A stretch of DNA of 51,720 nucleotides from Thermus caldifontis (lineage in GTDB: Bacteria; Deinococcota; Deinococci; Deinococcales; Thermaceae), in NCBI RefSeq assembly GCF_003336745.1, contig NZ_KZ851836.1:5562-57281 (forward strand). Reading direction: 5' to 3'. A program made the position numbers and the translations under genes. Shown in pieces: positions 17,366 to 26,923 of this stretch. The notes beneath the pieces were generated by a model, which was not told the origin of the DNA, did not search any database, and saw nothing but the letters and a program-made list of their open reading frames with translations. Every line of letters begins with the position of its first letter. Position 1 is the first letter of the stretch.

Positions 17366-18931
17366 CTAAAGGGGAATATTGTCATGCTTCTTGAAGGGGC
17401 GCTCCTCCTTCTTTTCCCAGAGCATCCTCAGGTGCTGGTAAAGGAGGCGCCTTGTGTGGGTGGGGTCAATGACATCGTCAAGGTAACCCCTTGCGGCCGC
17501 CACCCAGGGGTTGTCAAAGGCCCGGCGGTACTCCTCAATCTTGCGGCGGCGGGTTTCCTCGGGGTTGGGCGAAGACTGGATCTCCTTGCGATAGATGATG
17601 TTGGCGGCCCCCTCGGCCCCCATCACCGCCACCGCCGCCGTGGGCCAGGCCAGGACCACGTCCGCCCCCATGTCCTTGGAGTTCATGGCCAGATAGGCCC
17701 CCCCGTAGGCCTTGCGGGCGATGAGGGTGATCTTGGGTACCGTGGCCTCGGCGTAGGCGAAGAGCATCTTGGCCCCGTGGCGGATGATGCCCCCGTGCTC
17801 CTGGGCCACCCCAGGTAGAAAGCCGGTCACGTCCACCAGGGTGAGGATGGGGATATTGAAGGCGTCCATGGTGCGGATGAAGCGGGCGGCCTTGTCGGAG
17901 GCATTGATATCCAGGGCCCCTGCCATGAAACGGGGGTTGTTGGCCACCACGCCCACGGGAAAGCCTCCCAGCCGCCCCAGGCCCACGATGATGTTCCTGG
18001 CAAAACCCGGCTGGATTTCCAAAAACTCCCCGTCGTCCAGGAGGGTCCTGATGACCTGGTGCATGTTGTAAGGCCTCCTGGAGTCGGGGTGGACGATGTC
18101 CAGTAGCTCGGGGGTGGGGCGGAAGGGGTCGTCTTGGGGTTCTACCACGGGGGGTTTTTCCCGACTGTTTTGCGGAAGGTAGGAGAGGAGCTTCTTGATG
18201 AGGTCCAGGACCTCCCGGTCGTTTTGGCCCTCCAAGTGGGCCACCCCGCTCCTTTCCATGTGCACATCCGCCCCACCCAACTCCTCAAAGCTCACCTCTT
18301 CCCGGGTCACGCTTTTGATGACCTCGGGGCCGGTGATGAACATGTAGCTCCCTCCCCGGCTCATGAGGATAAAGTCGGTCATGGCGGGGCTGTAGACGGC
18401 TCCCCCGGCGCAGGGGCCCAGGATGGCGGAGATCTGGGGCACTACCCCGGAGTAGATGGCGTTGCGGTAGAAGACCTCCCCGTAGCCGGAAAGGCTGTCC
18501 ACCCCTTCTTGGATGCGGGCCCCGGCGGAGTCGTTGAGGCCGATGATGGGAGCCCCCACCTTGGCTGCCAGGTCCATGAGGCTGGCGATCTTGCGCCCGT
18601 GCATCTTGCCCAAGGAGCCCCCCAGCACGGTGAAGTCCTGGCTGAAGACGAAGACCAAGCGGCCGCCGATGGTGCCATACCCGGTCACCACGCCATCGGC
18701 GGGGGCCTCAATACCTTCCATAAGCCCGGTTTCCAGGTGCTCGGCAAAGGGCATGAGCTCCACAAAACTCCCGGGATCCAGCAGGTAGTCTATGCGTTCC
18801 CGGGCGGTGAGCTTTCCCTGCTGGTGCTGCTTAAGGATGCGCTCTTCTCCTCCCCCGAGGAGGACCTTTTTCCGCCTCTCCTCCAGCTCAGCCAAGAGCT
18901 CATCCAGGATAAGCTTGGCGTTATCGGCCAT
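17366..18931 (-). CDS. acyl-CoA carboxylase/decarboxylase carboxyltransferase subunit (propionyl- or methylmalonyl-CoA type)
   Basis: This 521-residue carboxyltransferase transfers carboxyl groups between biotin and propionyl-CoA or methylmalonyl-CoA. The two crotonase-like halves are intact. Motifs include ARERIDYLLDPGSFVEL, GLNDSAGARIQEGVDSLSGY, LGPCAGGAVYSPAMTDF, VDVTGFLPGVAQEHGGIIRH and AYGGAYLAMNSKDMGAD. The C-terminal KKHDNIPL is typical of PccB/MmdA proteins. I chose ATG 18931 because the protein then begins MADNAKLILDEL, with a TATATC/TATCAT -10 about ten bases upstream. No biotin carboxylase or biotin carrier gene is nearby, so its partners must be elsewhere. Carboxylase and decarboxylase roles cannot be separated from sequence. 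Confidence 0.92.
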   Translation of the reverse strand: MADNAKLILDELLAELEERRKKVLLGGGEERILKQHQQGKLTARERIDYLLDPGSFVELMPFAEHLETGLMEGIEAPADGVVTGYGTIGGRLVFVFSQDFTVLGGSLGKMHGRKIASLMDLAAKVGAPIIGLNDSAGARIQEGVDSLSGYGEVFYRNAIYSGVVPQISAILGPCAGGAVYSPAMTDFILMSRGGSYMFITGPEVIKSVTREEVSFEELGGADVHMERSGVAHLEGQNDREVLDLIKKLLSYLPQNSREKPPVVEPQDDPFRPTPELLDIVHPDSRRPYNMHQVIRTLLDDGEFLEIQPGFARNIIVGLGRLGGFPVGVVANNPRFMAGALDINASDKAARFIRTMDAFNIPILTLVDVTGFLPGVAQEHGGIIRHGAKMLFAYAEATVPKITLIARKAYGGAYLAMNSKDMGADVVLAWPTAAVAVMGAEGAANIIYRKEIQSSPNPEETRRRKIEEYRRAFDNPWVAAARGYLDDVIDPTHTRRLLYQHLRMLWEKKEERPFKKHDNIPL

Positions 18932-18942
18932 ACTGGCTGCAT

Positions 18943-18951
18943 GATATACTA
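18943..18951. promoter_or_regulatory. overlapping divergent -10 elements
   Basis: TATACT on the plus strand (18945-18950) and TAGTAT/TATATC on the minus strand (18951-18943) occupy the same bases. They serve the coiled-coil membrane protein gene and the carboxylase gene respectively. Mutually exclusive initiation is likely. Confidence 0.5.
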
Positions 18952-19004
18952 AGAAGCCGGGTTTGCTTCCACACAAAGGGGGCCCGGCAGAGGAGGTGAG
19001 AGGG

Positions 19005-19445
19005 ATGAAGCGCTGGTTGGGCCTGGTCTTGTTGCTGGTGGCCCTTCTTCTTGCGGTCTGGGCTGGCTACCAGGGCTACGCCCGCCTCCGGGCCCTCGAG
19101 GGCCGGGTGGTTGCCTTGGAAACCCGGGTTCAGGCCCAGGAAGAGGCCCTCAAAGCCGTGGCGGAGCGGGTGGGCAGGCTGGAGGGTGAGGTCTTCAAGG
19201 CCCCGGCCCCACCCCTTTCCCTTCCCGAGGTACCGGAGGCCCCAGGTGCCCCTGCCTGGCCCTATGCGGTGGGGGTGGTGGTGGCGGCGGTGCTCCTTTT
19301 CTTCCTCCTGCAGCTCCTTCGGGGCAACCGGGGAAAAAAGGAGGGGGAGGCTCAGGAAACCCCGCCTCAGGAGAACCTCGAGGCTTCCCGCATGGAGGAG
19401 GAAGGGGCGCCTCCTCGGGGTGACCAGGGGGAGGGATCCCGGTAG
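19005..19445 (+). CDS. membrane protein with coiled coil, unknown function
   Basis: This 146-residue protein starts at ATG 19005 behind AGGAGGTGAGAGGG. It has a hydrophobic anchor (WLGLVLLLVALLLAVWAGY), then a heptad-patterned helix at residues 30-70 (LEGRVVALETRVQAQEEALK, VGRLEGEV). A Pro-rich linker follows, then a second hydrophobic segment (YAVGVVVAAVLLFFLLQLL) and an acidic and Gln-rich tail. The coiled coil would lie outside the membrane if the termini are cytosolic. I recognise no family. A role in envelope structure or complex assembly is possible, but nothing in the neighbourhood supports a specific one. A strong terminator follows. Confidence 0.7.
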   Translation: MKRWLGLVLLLVALLLAVWAGYQGYARLRALEGRVVALETRVQAQEEALKAVAERVGRLEGEVFKAPAPPLSLPEVPEAPGAPAWPYAVGVVVAAVLLFFLLQLLRGNRGKKEGEAQETPPQENLEASRMEEEGAPPRGDQGEGSR

Positions 19446-19462
19446 GGTTTTGCCAAAGGGAA

Positions 19463-19489
19463 AAGCGGGCGGGAAATGCCCGCCCGCTT
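19463..19489. terminator. bidirectional hairpin terminator
   Basis: AAGCGGGCGGG pairs perfectly with CCCGCCCGCTT (11 bp) around an AAATG loop. It lies between the coiled-coil gene and the convergent etfA gene, so it can terminate both. Confidence 0.85.
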
Positions 19490-19499
19490 GGCCTTTCCC

Positions 19500-20441
19500 T
19501 CAGTCCTTCAGCTTTTTCACCGCCTCAATAAGGGCGGGAAGCACCTGGTGCACATCCCCCACGATCCCGTAGTCCGCGTGCTTGAAGATGGGGGCCTCGG
19601 GGTCCTTGTTCACGGCCACAATGTACTTGCTCTTGTTCATCCCCGCCAGGTGCTGGACCGCTCCGGAAACCCCGAGGGCGATGTAGAGGGAGGGTTGCAC
19701 GGTTTTCCCCGTCTGGCCCACCTGCTCGCCGTAGGGCCGCCAGCCGGCATCCACCACCGCCCGAGTAGCCCCCACGGCCCCGCCCAGGAGGGCAGCCAGC
19801 TCCTCCACCTGCTTAAAGGCCTCGGCGCTTCCCATGCCCCGGCCCCCCGTGACCACGACGTTGGCCTCGGTCAGGGACACTCCTTTCCTCTCTTCCTGGA
19901 CTCTTTCCAGTACCTCCACGGTGGCAACCGGGGGTACGTTCATGGTTACCACTTCCCCCATCTGGCCCAAGGGCTCCGCCAGAGGGGTGGTGTTGGGTTT
20001 CACCGTGAGGACCACGGGGGGGGCGCTTTTCACCTTCTGCGTCACCCGGTTCAGGTAGGCGTAGCGGGTGGCGTAGACCTGGCCGCCCTCCGCCCAGGAC
20101 TCCAGGGTGTCCTCCAAAAGCCCCGCTTTCAGGGCGTAGGCCACCCGGCCCAGGTAGGCGCGGCTTTGCCGGGAGGAGGGGGCCAGGATGGCCTTGACGC
20201 CCTCCCTGGCGGCCTCCAGGATTCCCGCCGCCCACTTTTCGGCGGTGTAGGGGCCAAGCTCCGCCACGTAGAGGGTTTCCACGTACCCTCTGGCTTCTTC
20301 CAGAGGGGCCCGCTCTTCCGCAAGAAGCACCCCGGCTACCCTCTCCCCCAAGGCTTGGGCCAGCTGGCGGGCCCGGGTAAGGGCCTCGAGGCTCCCCTTG
20401 CGCAACTTGGTGCCGTCGTGGTCCAGGACAACCAGAATCAT
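19500..20441 (-). CDS. etfA: electron transfer flavoprotein alpha subunit
   Basis: This 313-residue FAD-binding subunit of ETF accepts electrons from acyl-CoA dehydrogenases and passes them to the respiratory chain. The C-terminal FAD domain shows the family signatures VVTGGRGMGS, VGATRAVVDAGWRP, GQTGKTVQPSLYIALGVSGA and NKSKYIVAVNKDPEAPIF. AAAGGAGGCAGGC precedes the ATG. The etfB stop is 11 bases upstream, so the three genes acyl-CoA dehydrogenase, etfB and etfA form one operon that ends at the 19463 hairpin. Confidence 0.96.
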   Translation of the reverse strand: MILVVLDHDGTKLRKGSLEALTRARQLAQALGERVAGVLLAEERAPLEEARGYVETLYVAELGPYTAEKWAAGILEAAREGVKAILAPSSRQSRAYLGRVAYALKAGLLEDTLESWAEGGQVYATRYAYLNRVTQKVKSAPPVVLTVKPNTTPLAEPLGQMGEVVTMNVPPVATVEVLERVQEERKGVSLTEANVVVTGGRGMGSAEAFKQVEELAALLGGAVGATRAVVDAGWRPYGEQVGQTGKTVQPSLYIALGVSGAVQHLAGMNKSKYIVAVNKDPEAPIFKHADYGIVGDVHQVLPALIEAVKKLKD

Positions 20442-20452
20442 GCCTGCCTCCT

Positions 20453-21196
20453 TTAGATAACCTTGGCCTCCTCATGCAGGAGCCGTACCAGTTCTTCCGC
20501 TGCCGCCACGGGGTCCTTGCCGTCAAGAATCCTCTGCAGTCGGGCCTTTTCCTGGATGGTTTCCTCCAGGATCTCCACCCGGCCCTTCCCTTGGAAGGCC
20601 ACCTTTTTGATCTCCTTCTTCTTGGCCTTCATGATGCCGGGCAGGGTGGGGTAGCGGGGCTCGTTCAGGCCCTGCTGGGTGGTGAACACGGCGGGCAGCT
20701 TGACCCGAACCCACTCCGCCCCCTCGTCCAGGTCGTGCTTGGCCTTGGCGGTTTCCCCTTCCAGCTCTAAGGCGGTGGTCCAGGGGACCACCGGCACCCC
20801 CAGGGCCTCGGCCAAAGCAGCCCCCAGGGCTTGGCTGTCCCAGTCTGCCTGTTGCCCTCCGGTCAGGACCAGGGTGGGGGCCTCCTCCTTCAGCACGGGG
20901 GCCAGGGCCTCGGCCACGGTGACGGGATCGGCGTAGCCCTCGTAGACCACGTGGATGCCCCGATCCATGCCCATGGCCAAGGCGGTGCGGATGGCCTCCT
21001 CCGCGCGCTCGGGGCCAAACCCCACCGCGATGGCCTCGCCCCCGTGCTTTTCCTTAAGGCGGAGGGCTTCCTCCACCCCGTACTCGTCCATCTGGTCCAG
21101 GATGAGGGTGGCGGAGGAGAGATCCACCCGGTTTCCCCCGATCCTGAGCCGGCTTTCCCCGTCCGGTACCTGTCTGATGACCGCTATGAACTTCAT
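20453..21196 (-). CDS. etfB: electron transfer flavoprotein beta subunit
   Basis: This 247-residue AMP-binding partner of EtfA begins MKFIAVIRQVPDGESRLRI and contains the ETF-beta patterns MDEYGVEEALRLKEK, LVLTGGQQADWDSQALGAAL and VFTTQQGLNEPRYPTLPGIM. The heterodimer carries electrons from acyl-CoA oxidation. GGAGGCGAGG lies before the ATG, nine bases after the acyl-CoA dehydrogenase stop. The gene order indicates a dedicated fatty-acid or branched-chain oxidation module under the promoter at 22394-22422. Confidence 0.96.
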   Translation of the reverse strand: MKFIAVIRQVPDGESRLRIGGNRVDLSSATLILDQMDEYGVEEALRLKEKHGGEAIAVGFGPERAEEAIRTALAMGMDRGIHVVYEGYADPVTVAEALAPVLKEEAPTLVLTGGQQADWDSQALGAALAEALGVPVVPWTTALELEGETAKAKHDLDEGAEWVRVKLPAVFTTQQGLNEPRYPTLPGIMKAKKKEIKKVAFQGKGRVEILEETIQEKARLQRILDGKDPVAAAEELVRLLHEEAKVI

Positions 21197-21205
21197 CCTC
21201 GCCTC

Positions 21206-22351
<1,146 letters not shown>

Positions 22352-22383
22352 GGCTTTCCTCCCCTAGGGGCCAGGGGCCCTAC

Positions 22384-22422
22384 TCTTTGACCCAGTCTAA
22401 GATTGTGCCCCTCCCCTTGCAA
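22384..22422 (-). promoter_or_regulatory. promoter and operator of the acyl-CoA dehydrogenase-etf operon
   Basis: On the minus strand TTGCAA (22422-22417), a 17-bp spacer, and TAGACT (22399-22394) form a good promoter. A near-palindrome TCTTTGAC-CCA-GTCTAAGA (22384-22402, one mismatch per arm) covers the -10 and the start point. This is the usual position of a TetR-family repressor site. It does not match the Thermus FadR or PfmR consensus I recall. Confidence 0.6.
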
Positions 22423-22436
22423 CCCCGCCACCATGC

Positions 22437-22442
22437 TACCAT
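22437..22442 (+). promoter_or_regulatory. -10 element of the histidine kinase gene
   Basis: TACCAT ends 9 bases before the ATG at 22452, so the leader would be at most a few bases long. Confidence 0.4.
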
Positions 22443-22451
22443 TGGAGCTAG

Positions 22452-25391
22452 ATGCGATCCGTGGGTCAGCTGGAGATTCTTGGCCGTTTTCAACGGGCGC
22501 TATTGAAGGATTTGGAGCCGGTGCAGATATTGCGCCACCTCCTCGAGGTGGCCACCGACGAAGGGGTAGAGCGGGCGGCCCTTTTCCTCTACCACCGGGG
22601 AACCCGGGAGCTTATGGGGGAGGTGGCCTCGGGCCGGGGGCGGCATTACACGGTTTCCTCCATCGCCCTTCCCCTACATGCCAAGGGGCCTGTGCAGGAG
22701 GCCTTTTTCGCCGAAGGGCCGGTGAAGCGGGGCGAGGAGTGGCTTTTGCCCGTGGTTGGGGAGGAGACCTCCTACTGCTGGGCGGATCCCGAGGCTCGGT
22801 GTACGGAACGGCCCAGGGCGAGCCGGGAAACCCGGGTCCTGGTGTGCCCCAGTTGTGCCCGGTTTACCCCTAAGGGGGTACTCAGCCTGGAAGGGGTTCC
22901 CCAAGGCCTAAGACCCCTCCTTCCCCTCCTGGCCCAGCTCACCGCCTTGGCCCTCAAAAACGGCGAGCTCTTGGCGGAGCGCAACCGGGCCTTTGCCCAG
23001 CTATCCCGCCACGTGGAGGCGCTTTCCCACGTGACCACCCTGGCCCGGGAGGTGGGGCGGGTCCTGGAGCCCAGGGCGGTGCTGGAAACCCTGGCCCGTT
23101 CCCTCTCGGAGCGGTTTGGCTTTTTCCGGGTCACCGTGGCCTTGATCCAAGGGGAGGGGCCGGACCGCTTGGGCGGTTATTTGGAAGGGTATTTGACCCT
23201 TAAGGGGGAAGCCCTTTACTGGACGGAGGGCCGTAGCCGTATCCGCCTTCCCCTTGGGGCTTCCTCGGACCCTTTGGCGCGGGCGGTGCGCGAGGGAAGG
23301 ACCCTTTTGGTGGACAGGGAGCAGCTTCCGCCCCATATGGTTCCCGAGGTGGGGGCTCGGGTGGCCTTTGTGCCCATCCTGGCGGAGGGGGAACCCTTGG
23401 GGGCGGTGGCGGTGGACCACGGGCCCGGGGGGCCTGCGGTGAGCGAGGAGGAGGTGCGGTATGTGGAGCTTCTGGCCGGGGTGGCAGGGGTAGCCCTTAG
23501 GAACGCCCAACTCTACCGAGAGAAGACCCAGCTGTCCTTGGCCCTGGCGGCGGAGAGGAAGCGGCTTTCGGAGATTCTGGAGGAGCTTCCCGATGGGGTG
23601 GTGGTGCTCTTTGGCGAGGGGGGCTACGCCAACAGCCGGGCCCGGGAGGCCCTGGGTCTAAGCCGTGAGATGGCCCTCGAGGACCTTCCCGGAAGCCTGC
23701 AGCCGGCCTTGGAAGGGGGGCGGGTGGAGGTGAGCCTGGGGGGTGCCACCTATAGCGTTCGGGGCAAAAGGTTGGAGGGGATGCGCATCCTGGTTCTCCA
23801 CGACATCAGCGAGCGCACCCGTATGGAGCGGGCCCTCAGGGACCAGGTGGCCTTCACCCGATCCCTGGTGGACCTGGCCCAGGAGGCCCTGCGGGAGCGG
23901 GGCCTCGCCGCCTTGGGCCGAGGGGTGGTGGAGCGCCTTAAGGGCCTTTTCGCCGCCGATGAGGGGCTTTTTGTCCTCGAGCTGGAGGGGGTGCCGAGGG
24001 TGCTCTACGCCACCTGCACCTTTCCCGGGGAACTTTCCCAGCCGAACCTTCTGCGGAGGGCCCTGGACCGCGTGGGGGTTGGGCAGGAAGGGGCGCTTAC
24101 CCCCTTGGGGGCCGAGACCCTGGGCCCTGAGGACTGCGCTTTGGCCGAGGCCCTTGGGCTCAAAAGCGCCTTGGTGGTGCCCTTTGGGGCAGGGGAGGCC
24201 CGGGGTGCGGTGCTATTGGGGTACCGGAAGGAGCGGCGCTTTTCCGAAAGGCTGCTTGCCCGCCTGGCCCAGGTGGGGACCCTCTTGGCCCTATCCGTGC
24301 AGAAGGCCCGCTTCTTAGAGCTTCTGGAGCTGGAGGAGGGGCGCCTCAAGGCCCTTTTGGAGCATTCCCAGGATGTTATCTACGTGCTGGACCGGGAGGG
24401 GATCATCCGCTTTGTGAGCGCCAGCGTGCGCCATGTGCTGGGCTACGATCCCGAGGGGTACAAGAGGGGCATGGTGCACGGCCTGGATTTCGTCCATCCC
24501 GAAGACCGGCCCTTGGCGGAGAGGCTTTTCCGCGAGCTTCTTTCTTCCCCCTCGGAGGTGCGCACGGGGGAGTTCCGGGTCCTGCATGCGGATGGCACCC
24601 CCATTCCCATGGAGGCCTGGGGGCGGAACCTCTTGGAGGATCCCCGGGTGCGGGGGGTGGTGGTGGACCTTCATGACCTTAGGCCCAGGTTGGAGGCGGA
24701 CCGGCTCAAGGGGGAGTTCATCGCCGCGGTGAGCCATGAGCTCAGGACCCCTCTGGCGGTGATCATGGGGTTGGCGGAGCTCTTAAGGGAGGAGGAGCTT
24801 TCCGAAACCGCCCGGGAATCGGTGGACCTGATCTTGGAGAGCTCGTTCCGCCTCAAGACCATGGTGGATAACCTCCTGGACACCAGCCGCCTCGAGGCGG
24901 GGCGGTTTGAGGTTTCCAAAAGGCCGGTAAACCTCAAGCCCTTGTTGCTGGATTTGGCGCGGAGTTTTCAGGGGGTGGCCCGGCTATCGGGGGTGGCCTT
25001 TACGGTGGAAATCGAGGACCTGTCCCTTTTGGAGGCGGATCCCGACCGGATGGTCCAGGTGGTGGGGAACCTGCTCTCCAACGCCTTCAAGTTCACCCCT
25101 CCAGGAGGCCGGGTGCGTTTGGCGGCCAAGGAAAGGGGAGGAGGCCTGGTGGTGGAGGTGGAGGACACCGGTCCCGGCATCCCCAAGGATGAGCTTCCCA
25201 ACCTATTCCAACGCTATGCCCGGGCCAAAAACGCCCAGACCCGGGGGGTGGCGGGGACTGGGCTTGGCCTTTTCATCTCCAAGCACATCGTGGAGGCCCA
25301 CGGGGGACGGATTGAGGTGGAAAGCGAGGAGGGAAAGGGAAGCCTCTTTAGGGTTATCCTGCCCCTATATGGCCCGCATCCTGCTGGTTGA
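22452..25391 (+). CDS. cytosolic hybrid-sensor histidine kinase with GAF and PAS domains
   Basis: This 979-residue kinase has no membrane segment, so it senses something inside the cell. By pattern I see a GAF-like domain at about 12-180, a second at 195-360, a PAS-like stretch at 370-455, and a third GAF-like domain at 470-625. A PAS domain at 630-745 (HSQDVIYVLDREGIIRFVSA, GLDFVHPEDR) follows. HisKA comes next, with the phospho-accepting H762 in SHELRTPLAV, then HATPase (VVGNLLSNAFKFTPPGG, VEDTGPGIPKDEL, GTGLGLFISKHIVEAHGGRI). The first GAF-like domain has four cysteines, C109-x7-C117-x14-C132-x2-C135, which could bind metal or an Fe-S cluster. The response regulator overlaps its 3' end by 23 bases. 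Confidence 0.92.
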   Translation: MRSVGQLEILGRFQRALLKDLEPVQILRHLLEVATDEGVERAALFLYHRGTRELMGEVASGRGRHYTVSSIALPLHAKGPVQEAFFAEGPVKRGEEWLLPVVGEETSYCWADPEARCTERPRASRETRVLVCPSCARFTPKGVLSLEGVPQGLRPLLPLLAQLTALALKNGELLAERNRAFAQLSRHVEALSHVTTLAREVGRVLEPRAVLETLARSLSERFGFFRVTVALIQGEGPDRLGGYLEGYLTLKGEALYWTEGRSRIRLPLGASSDPLARAVREGRTLLVDREQLPPHMVPEVGARVAFVPILAEGEPLGAVAVDHGPGGPAVSEEEVRYVELLAGVAGVALRNAQLYREKTQLSLALAAERKRLSEILEELPDGVVVLFGEGGYANSRAREALGLSREMALEDLPGSLQPALEGGRVEVSLGGATYSVRGKRLEGMRILVLHDISERTRMERALRDQVAFTRSLVDLAQEALRERGLAALGRGVVERLKGLFAADEGLFVLELEGVPRVLYATCTFPGELSQPNLLRRALDRVGVGQEGALTPLGAETLGPEDCALAEALGLKSALVVPFGAGEARGAVLLGYRKERRFSERLLARLAQVGTLLALSVQKARFLELLELEEGRLKALLEHSQDVIYVLDREGIIRFVSASVRHVLGYDPEGYKRGMVHGLDFVHPEDRPLAERLFRELLSSPSEVRTGEFRVLHADGTPIPMEAWGRNLLEDPRVRGVVVDLHDLRPRLEADRLKGEFIAAVSHELRTPLAVIMGLAELLREEELSETARESVDLILESSFRLKTMVDNLLDTSRLEAGRFEVSKRPVNLKPLLLDLARSFQGVARLSGVAFTVEIEDLSLLEADPDRMVQVVGNLLSNAFKFTPPGGRVRLAAKERGGGLVVEVEDTGPGIPKDELPNLFQRYARAKNAQTRGVAGTGLGLFISKHIVEAHGGRIEVESEEGKGSLFRVILPLYGPHPAG

Positions 25392-25749
25392 GGACGAGCC
25401 CTTGGTGGCACACCTGGTGCGCCGCATCCTGGAGCGGGCGGGGCACCAGGTGGAGTGGGCGGCTTCGGGCCGGGCTGCCGTGGCAAAGCTTTCCCAGGCT
25501 TATGACCTTTTGGTATGCGACCTGGTGATGCCGGAGGTTTCGGGCCTGGAGGTGATCCAAACGGTGCGGCGGCTTGGCCTTCCCACCCCCATCCTGGCCC
25601 TTTCCGCTAGCGTTTCCGAGAAAAGCCGGCGGGAGGCCCTCGAGGCGGGGGCGCAGGCTTTTTTGGGCAAGCCCTTTGAAGCCCAGGCCCTACTGGCGCA
25701 GGTGGAGAGGCTTTTGGCAGGTAAGCCTGGAGGGGAAGGCCAGGGCTAG
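25369..25749 (+). CDS. single-domain response regulator (CheY-like)
   Basis: This 126-residue receiver domain begins MARILLVEDEP, with the acidic pair in EDE. The phospho-acceptor Asp lies in LLVCDLVMPEVSGLEV, the switch Ser in ALSASV, and the conserved Lys in FLGKPFEAQALL. There is no output domain, so it must act by protein interaction or pass phosphate onward. The start ATG lies inside the kinase gene with a 23-base overlap, which couples the pair. It may control the downstream TRAP receptor gene indirectly, but no evidence shows this. Confidence 0.92.
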   Translation: MARILLVEDEPLVAHLVRRILERAGHQVEWAASGRAAVAKLSQAYDLLVCDLVMPEVSGLEVIQTVRRLGLPTPILALSASVSEKSRREALEAGAQAFLGKPFEAQALLAQVERLLAGKPGGEGQG

Positions 25750-25757
25750 CCTGTACC

Positions 25758-25780
25758 TTCGTGTATACTTATACAACGAA
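25758..25780 (+). promoter_or_regulatory. promoter with palindromic operator for the TRAP receptor gene
   Basis: TTCGT-GTATA-CT-TATAC-AACGAA is an almost perfect inverted repeat with one extra base in the right arm. It contains the candidate -10 TATACT (25764-25769). AAGGGGTGAGG and the ATG at 25793 follow. The position suggests direct repressor control. Confidence 0.55.
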
Positions 25781-25792
25781 AAGGGGTGAGGC

Positions 25793-26869
25793 ATGAAACG
25801 GAGGCAGTTCCTCAAGAAGGTGGGGGTGGGCCTGGCGGCTAGCCTCTCCTACAGGGCTTTTGCCCAGGCTACCCCTCAGGTGCGTTGGCGGCTTGTGTCC
25901 AGCTACCCCAAGAGCCTGGACACCCTCTATGGGGGTGCTGAGGATTTGGCCAAGCGAGTGGCGGAGCTCACCGGGGACCGCTTTCAGATTCGGGTTTACC
26001 AGGCGGGGGAGATCGTCCCCGGGGGCCAGGTGCTGGATGCGGTGCAGCAGGGCACCGTGGAGGCTGGGCACACCTACGGCCCCTTCTACGTGGGAAAGAA
26101 CCCCACCTTGGCCTTTGATGGGGGCGTGCCCTTCGGCATGACCTACCGGCAGCACAACGCTTGGATGCGGTATGGGGGAGGCTTGGAGCTCCTGCGGGCG
26201 GTCTATGCCGACTTCGGGGTGGTCCAGTTCCCCGGGGGCAACACCGGGGCCCAGATGGGGGGATGGTTCCGCAAGGAGATCAAGACCCTGGCGGACCTCA
26301 AGGGCCTGCGCATGCGCATCCCGGGGCTGGGAGGCATGGTGATGGGAAGGCTCGGGGTGGTGCCCCAGACCCTGGCCGCCGGGGATATCTACCCGGCCCT
26401 GGAGCGGGGTACCATAGACGCCACCGAGTTCTCCGGCCCCTATGACGACGAGAAGCTGGGCTTTTACAAAGTGGCCCGGTACTACTACTACCCCTCCTTT
26501 TGGGAGCCCAGCGCCCAGCTTTCCTTCCTGGTGTCGCAGAGGGAGTGGCAGAAGCTTCCCAAGGAGTTCCAGGAGGCCTTCCAGGTGGCGGCGGTGGAGG
26601 TCAACCTCACCATGATGGCCAAGTACGACGCCCAGAATCCTCGGGCCCTGAACCGCCTCCTCAAGGCGGGGGTGCGCCTGCGCCGCTGGCCCTCGGAGAT
26701 CATGCGGAAGGCCCTCGAGGAGGCCCAGGCCCTCTATGAGGAGCAGGCGGCCAAGGACGCCACCTACCGCAAGGTATATAGCGCCTACTGGGCTTTCAGG
26801 AACGAGGAGTACCGCTGGTTTGCCGTGGCGGAACTGGGGTATGAGAGCTTCGCCTTCCCCACGGTCTAG
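25793..26869 (+). CDS. TRAP transporter substrate-binding protein (DctP family), Tat-exported
   Basis: This 358-residue periplasmic receptor has a twin-arginine signal (MKRRQFLKKVGVGLAASLS) cleaved near AFAQA. The TRAP receptor pattern is clear: VSSYPKSLDTLYGGAEDLAK, FQIRVYQAGEIVPGGQVLDA, GTVEAGHTYGPFYVGKNP, LKGLRMRIPGLGGMVMGRLG and ERGTIDATEFSGPYDDEKLG. It resembles the T. thermophilus lactate-binding and the 2-oxoacid-binding (TakP-like) receptors, so a monocarboxylate or 2-oxoacid ligand is likely. No dctQ or dctM membrane gene follows; the next gene is convergent. It must either use membrane subunits encoded elsewhere or serve as an extracytoplasmic sensor. Confidence 0.9.
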   Translation: MKRRQFLKKVGVGLAASLSYRAFAQATPQVRWRLVSSYPKSLDTLYGGAEDLAKRVAELTGDRFQIRVYQAGEIVPGGQVLDAVQQGTVEAGHTYGPFYVGKNPTLAFDGGVPFGMTYRQHNAWMRYGGGLELLRAVYADFGVVQFPGGNTGAQMGGWFRKEIKTLADLKGLRMRIPGLGGMVMGRLGVVPQTLAAGDIYPALERGTIDATEFSGPYDDEKLGFYKVARYYYYPSFWEPSAQLSFLVSQREWQKLPKEFQEAFQVAAVEVNLTMMAKYDAQNPRALNRLLKAGVRLRRWPSEIMRKALEEAQALYEEQAAKDATYRKVYSAYWAFRNEEYRWFAVAELGYESFAFPTV

Positions 26870-26923
26870 GACCGCGCCAACCTGACGGGCTGGGCTCTCT
26901 TGCGGTGGTAAAAGGAAGAGAAG

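Noticed and set aside
26870..26906. Hairpin ACCGC...GCGGT between the TRAP receptor and fdhA
   Set aside because: Only a five-base stem with a long loop and no T-tract; not enough to call a terminator.
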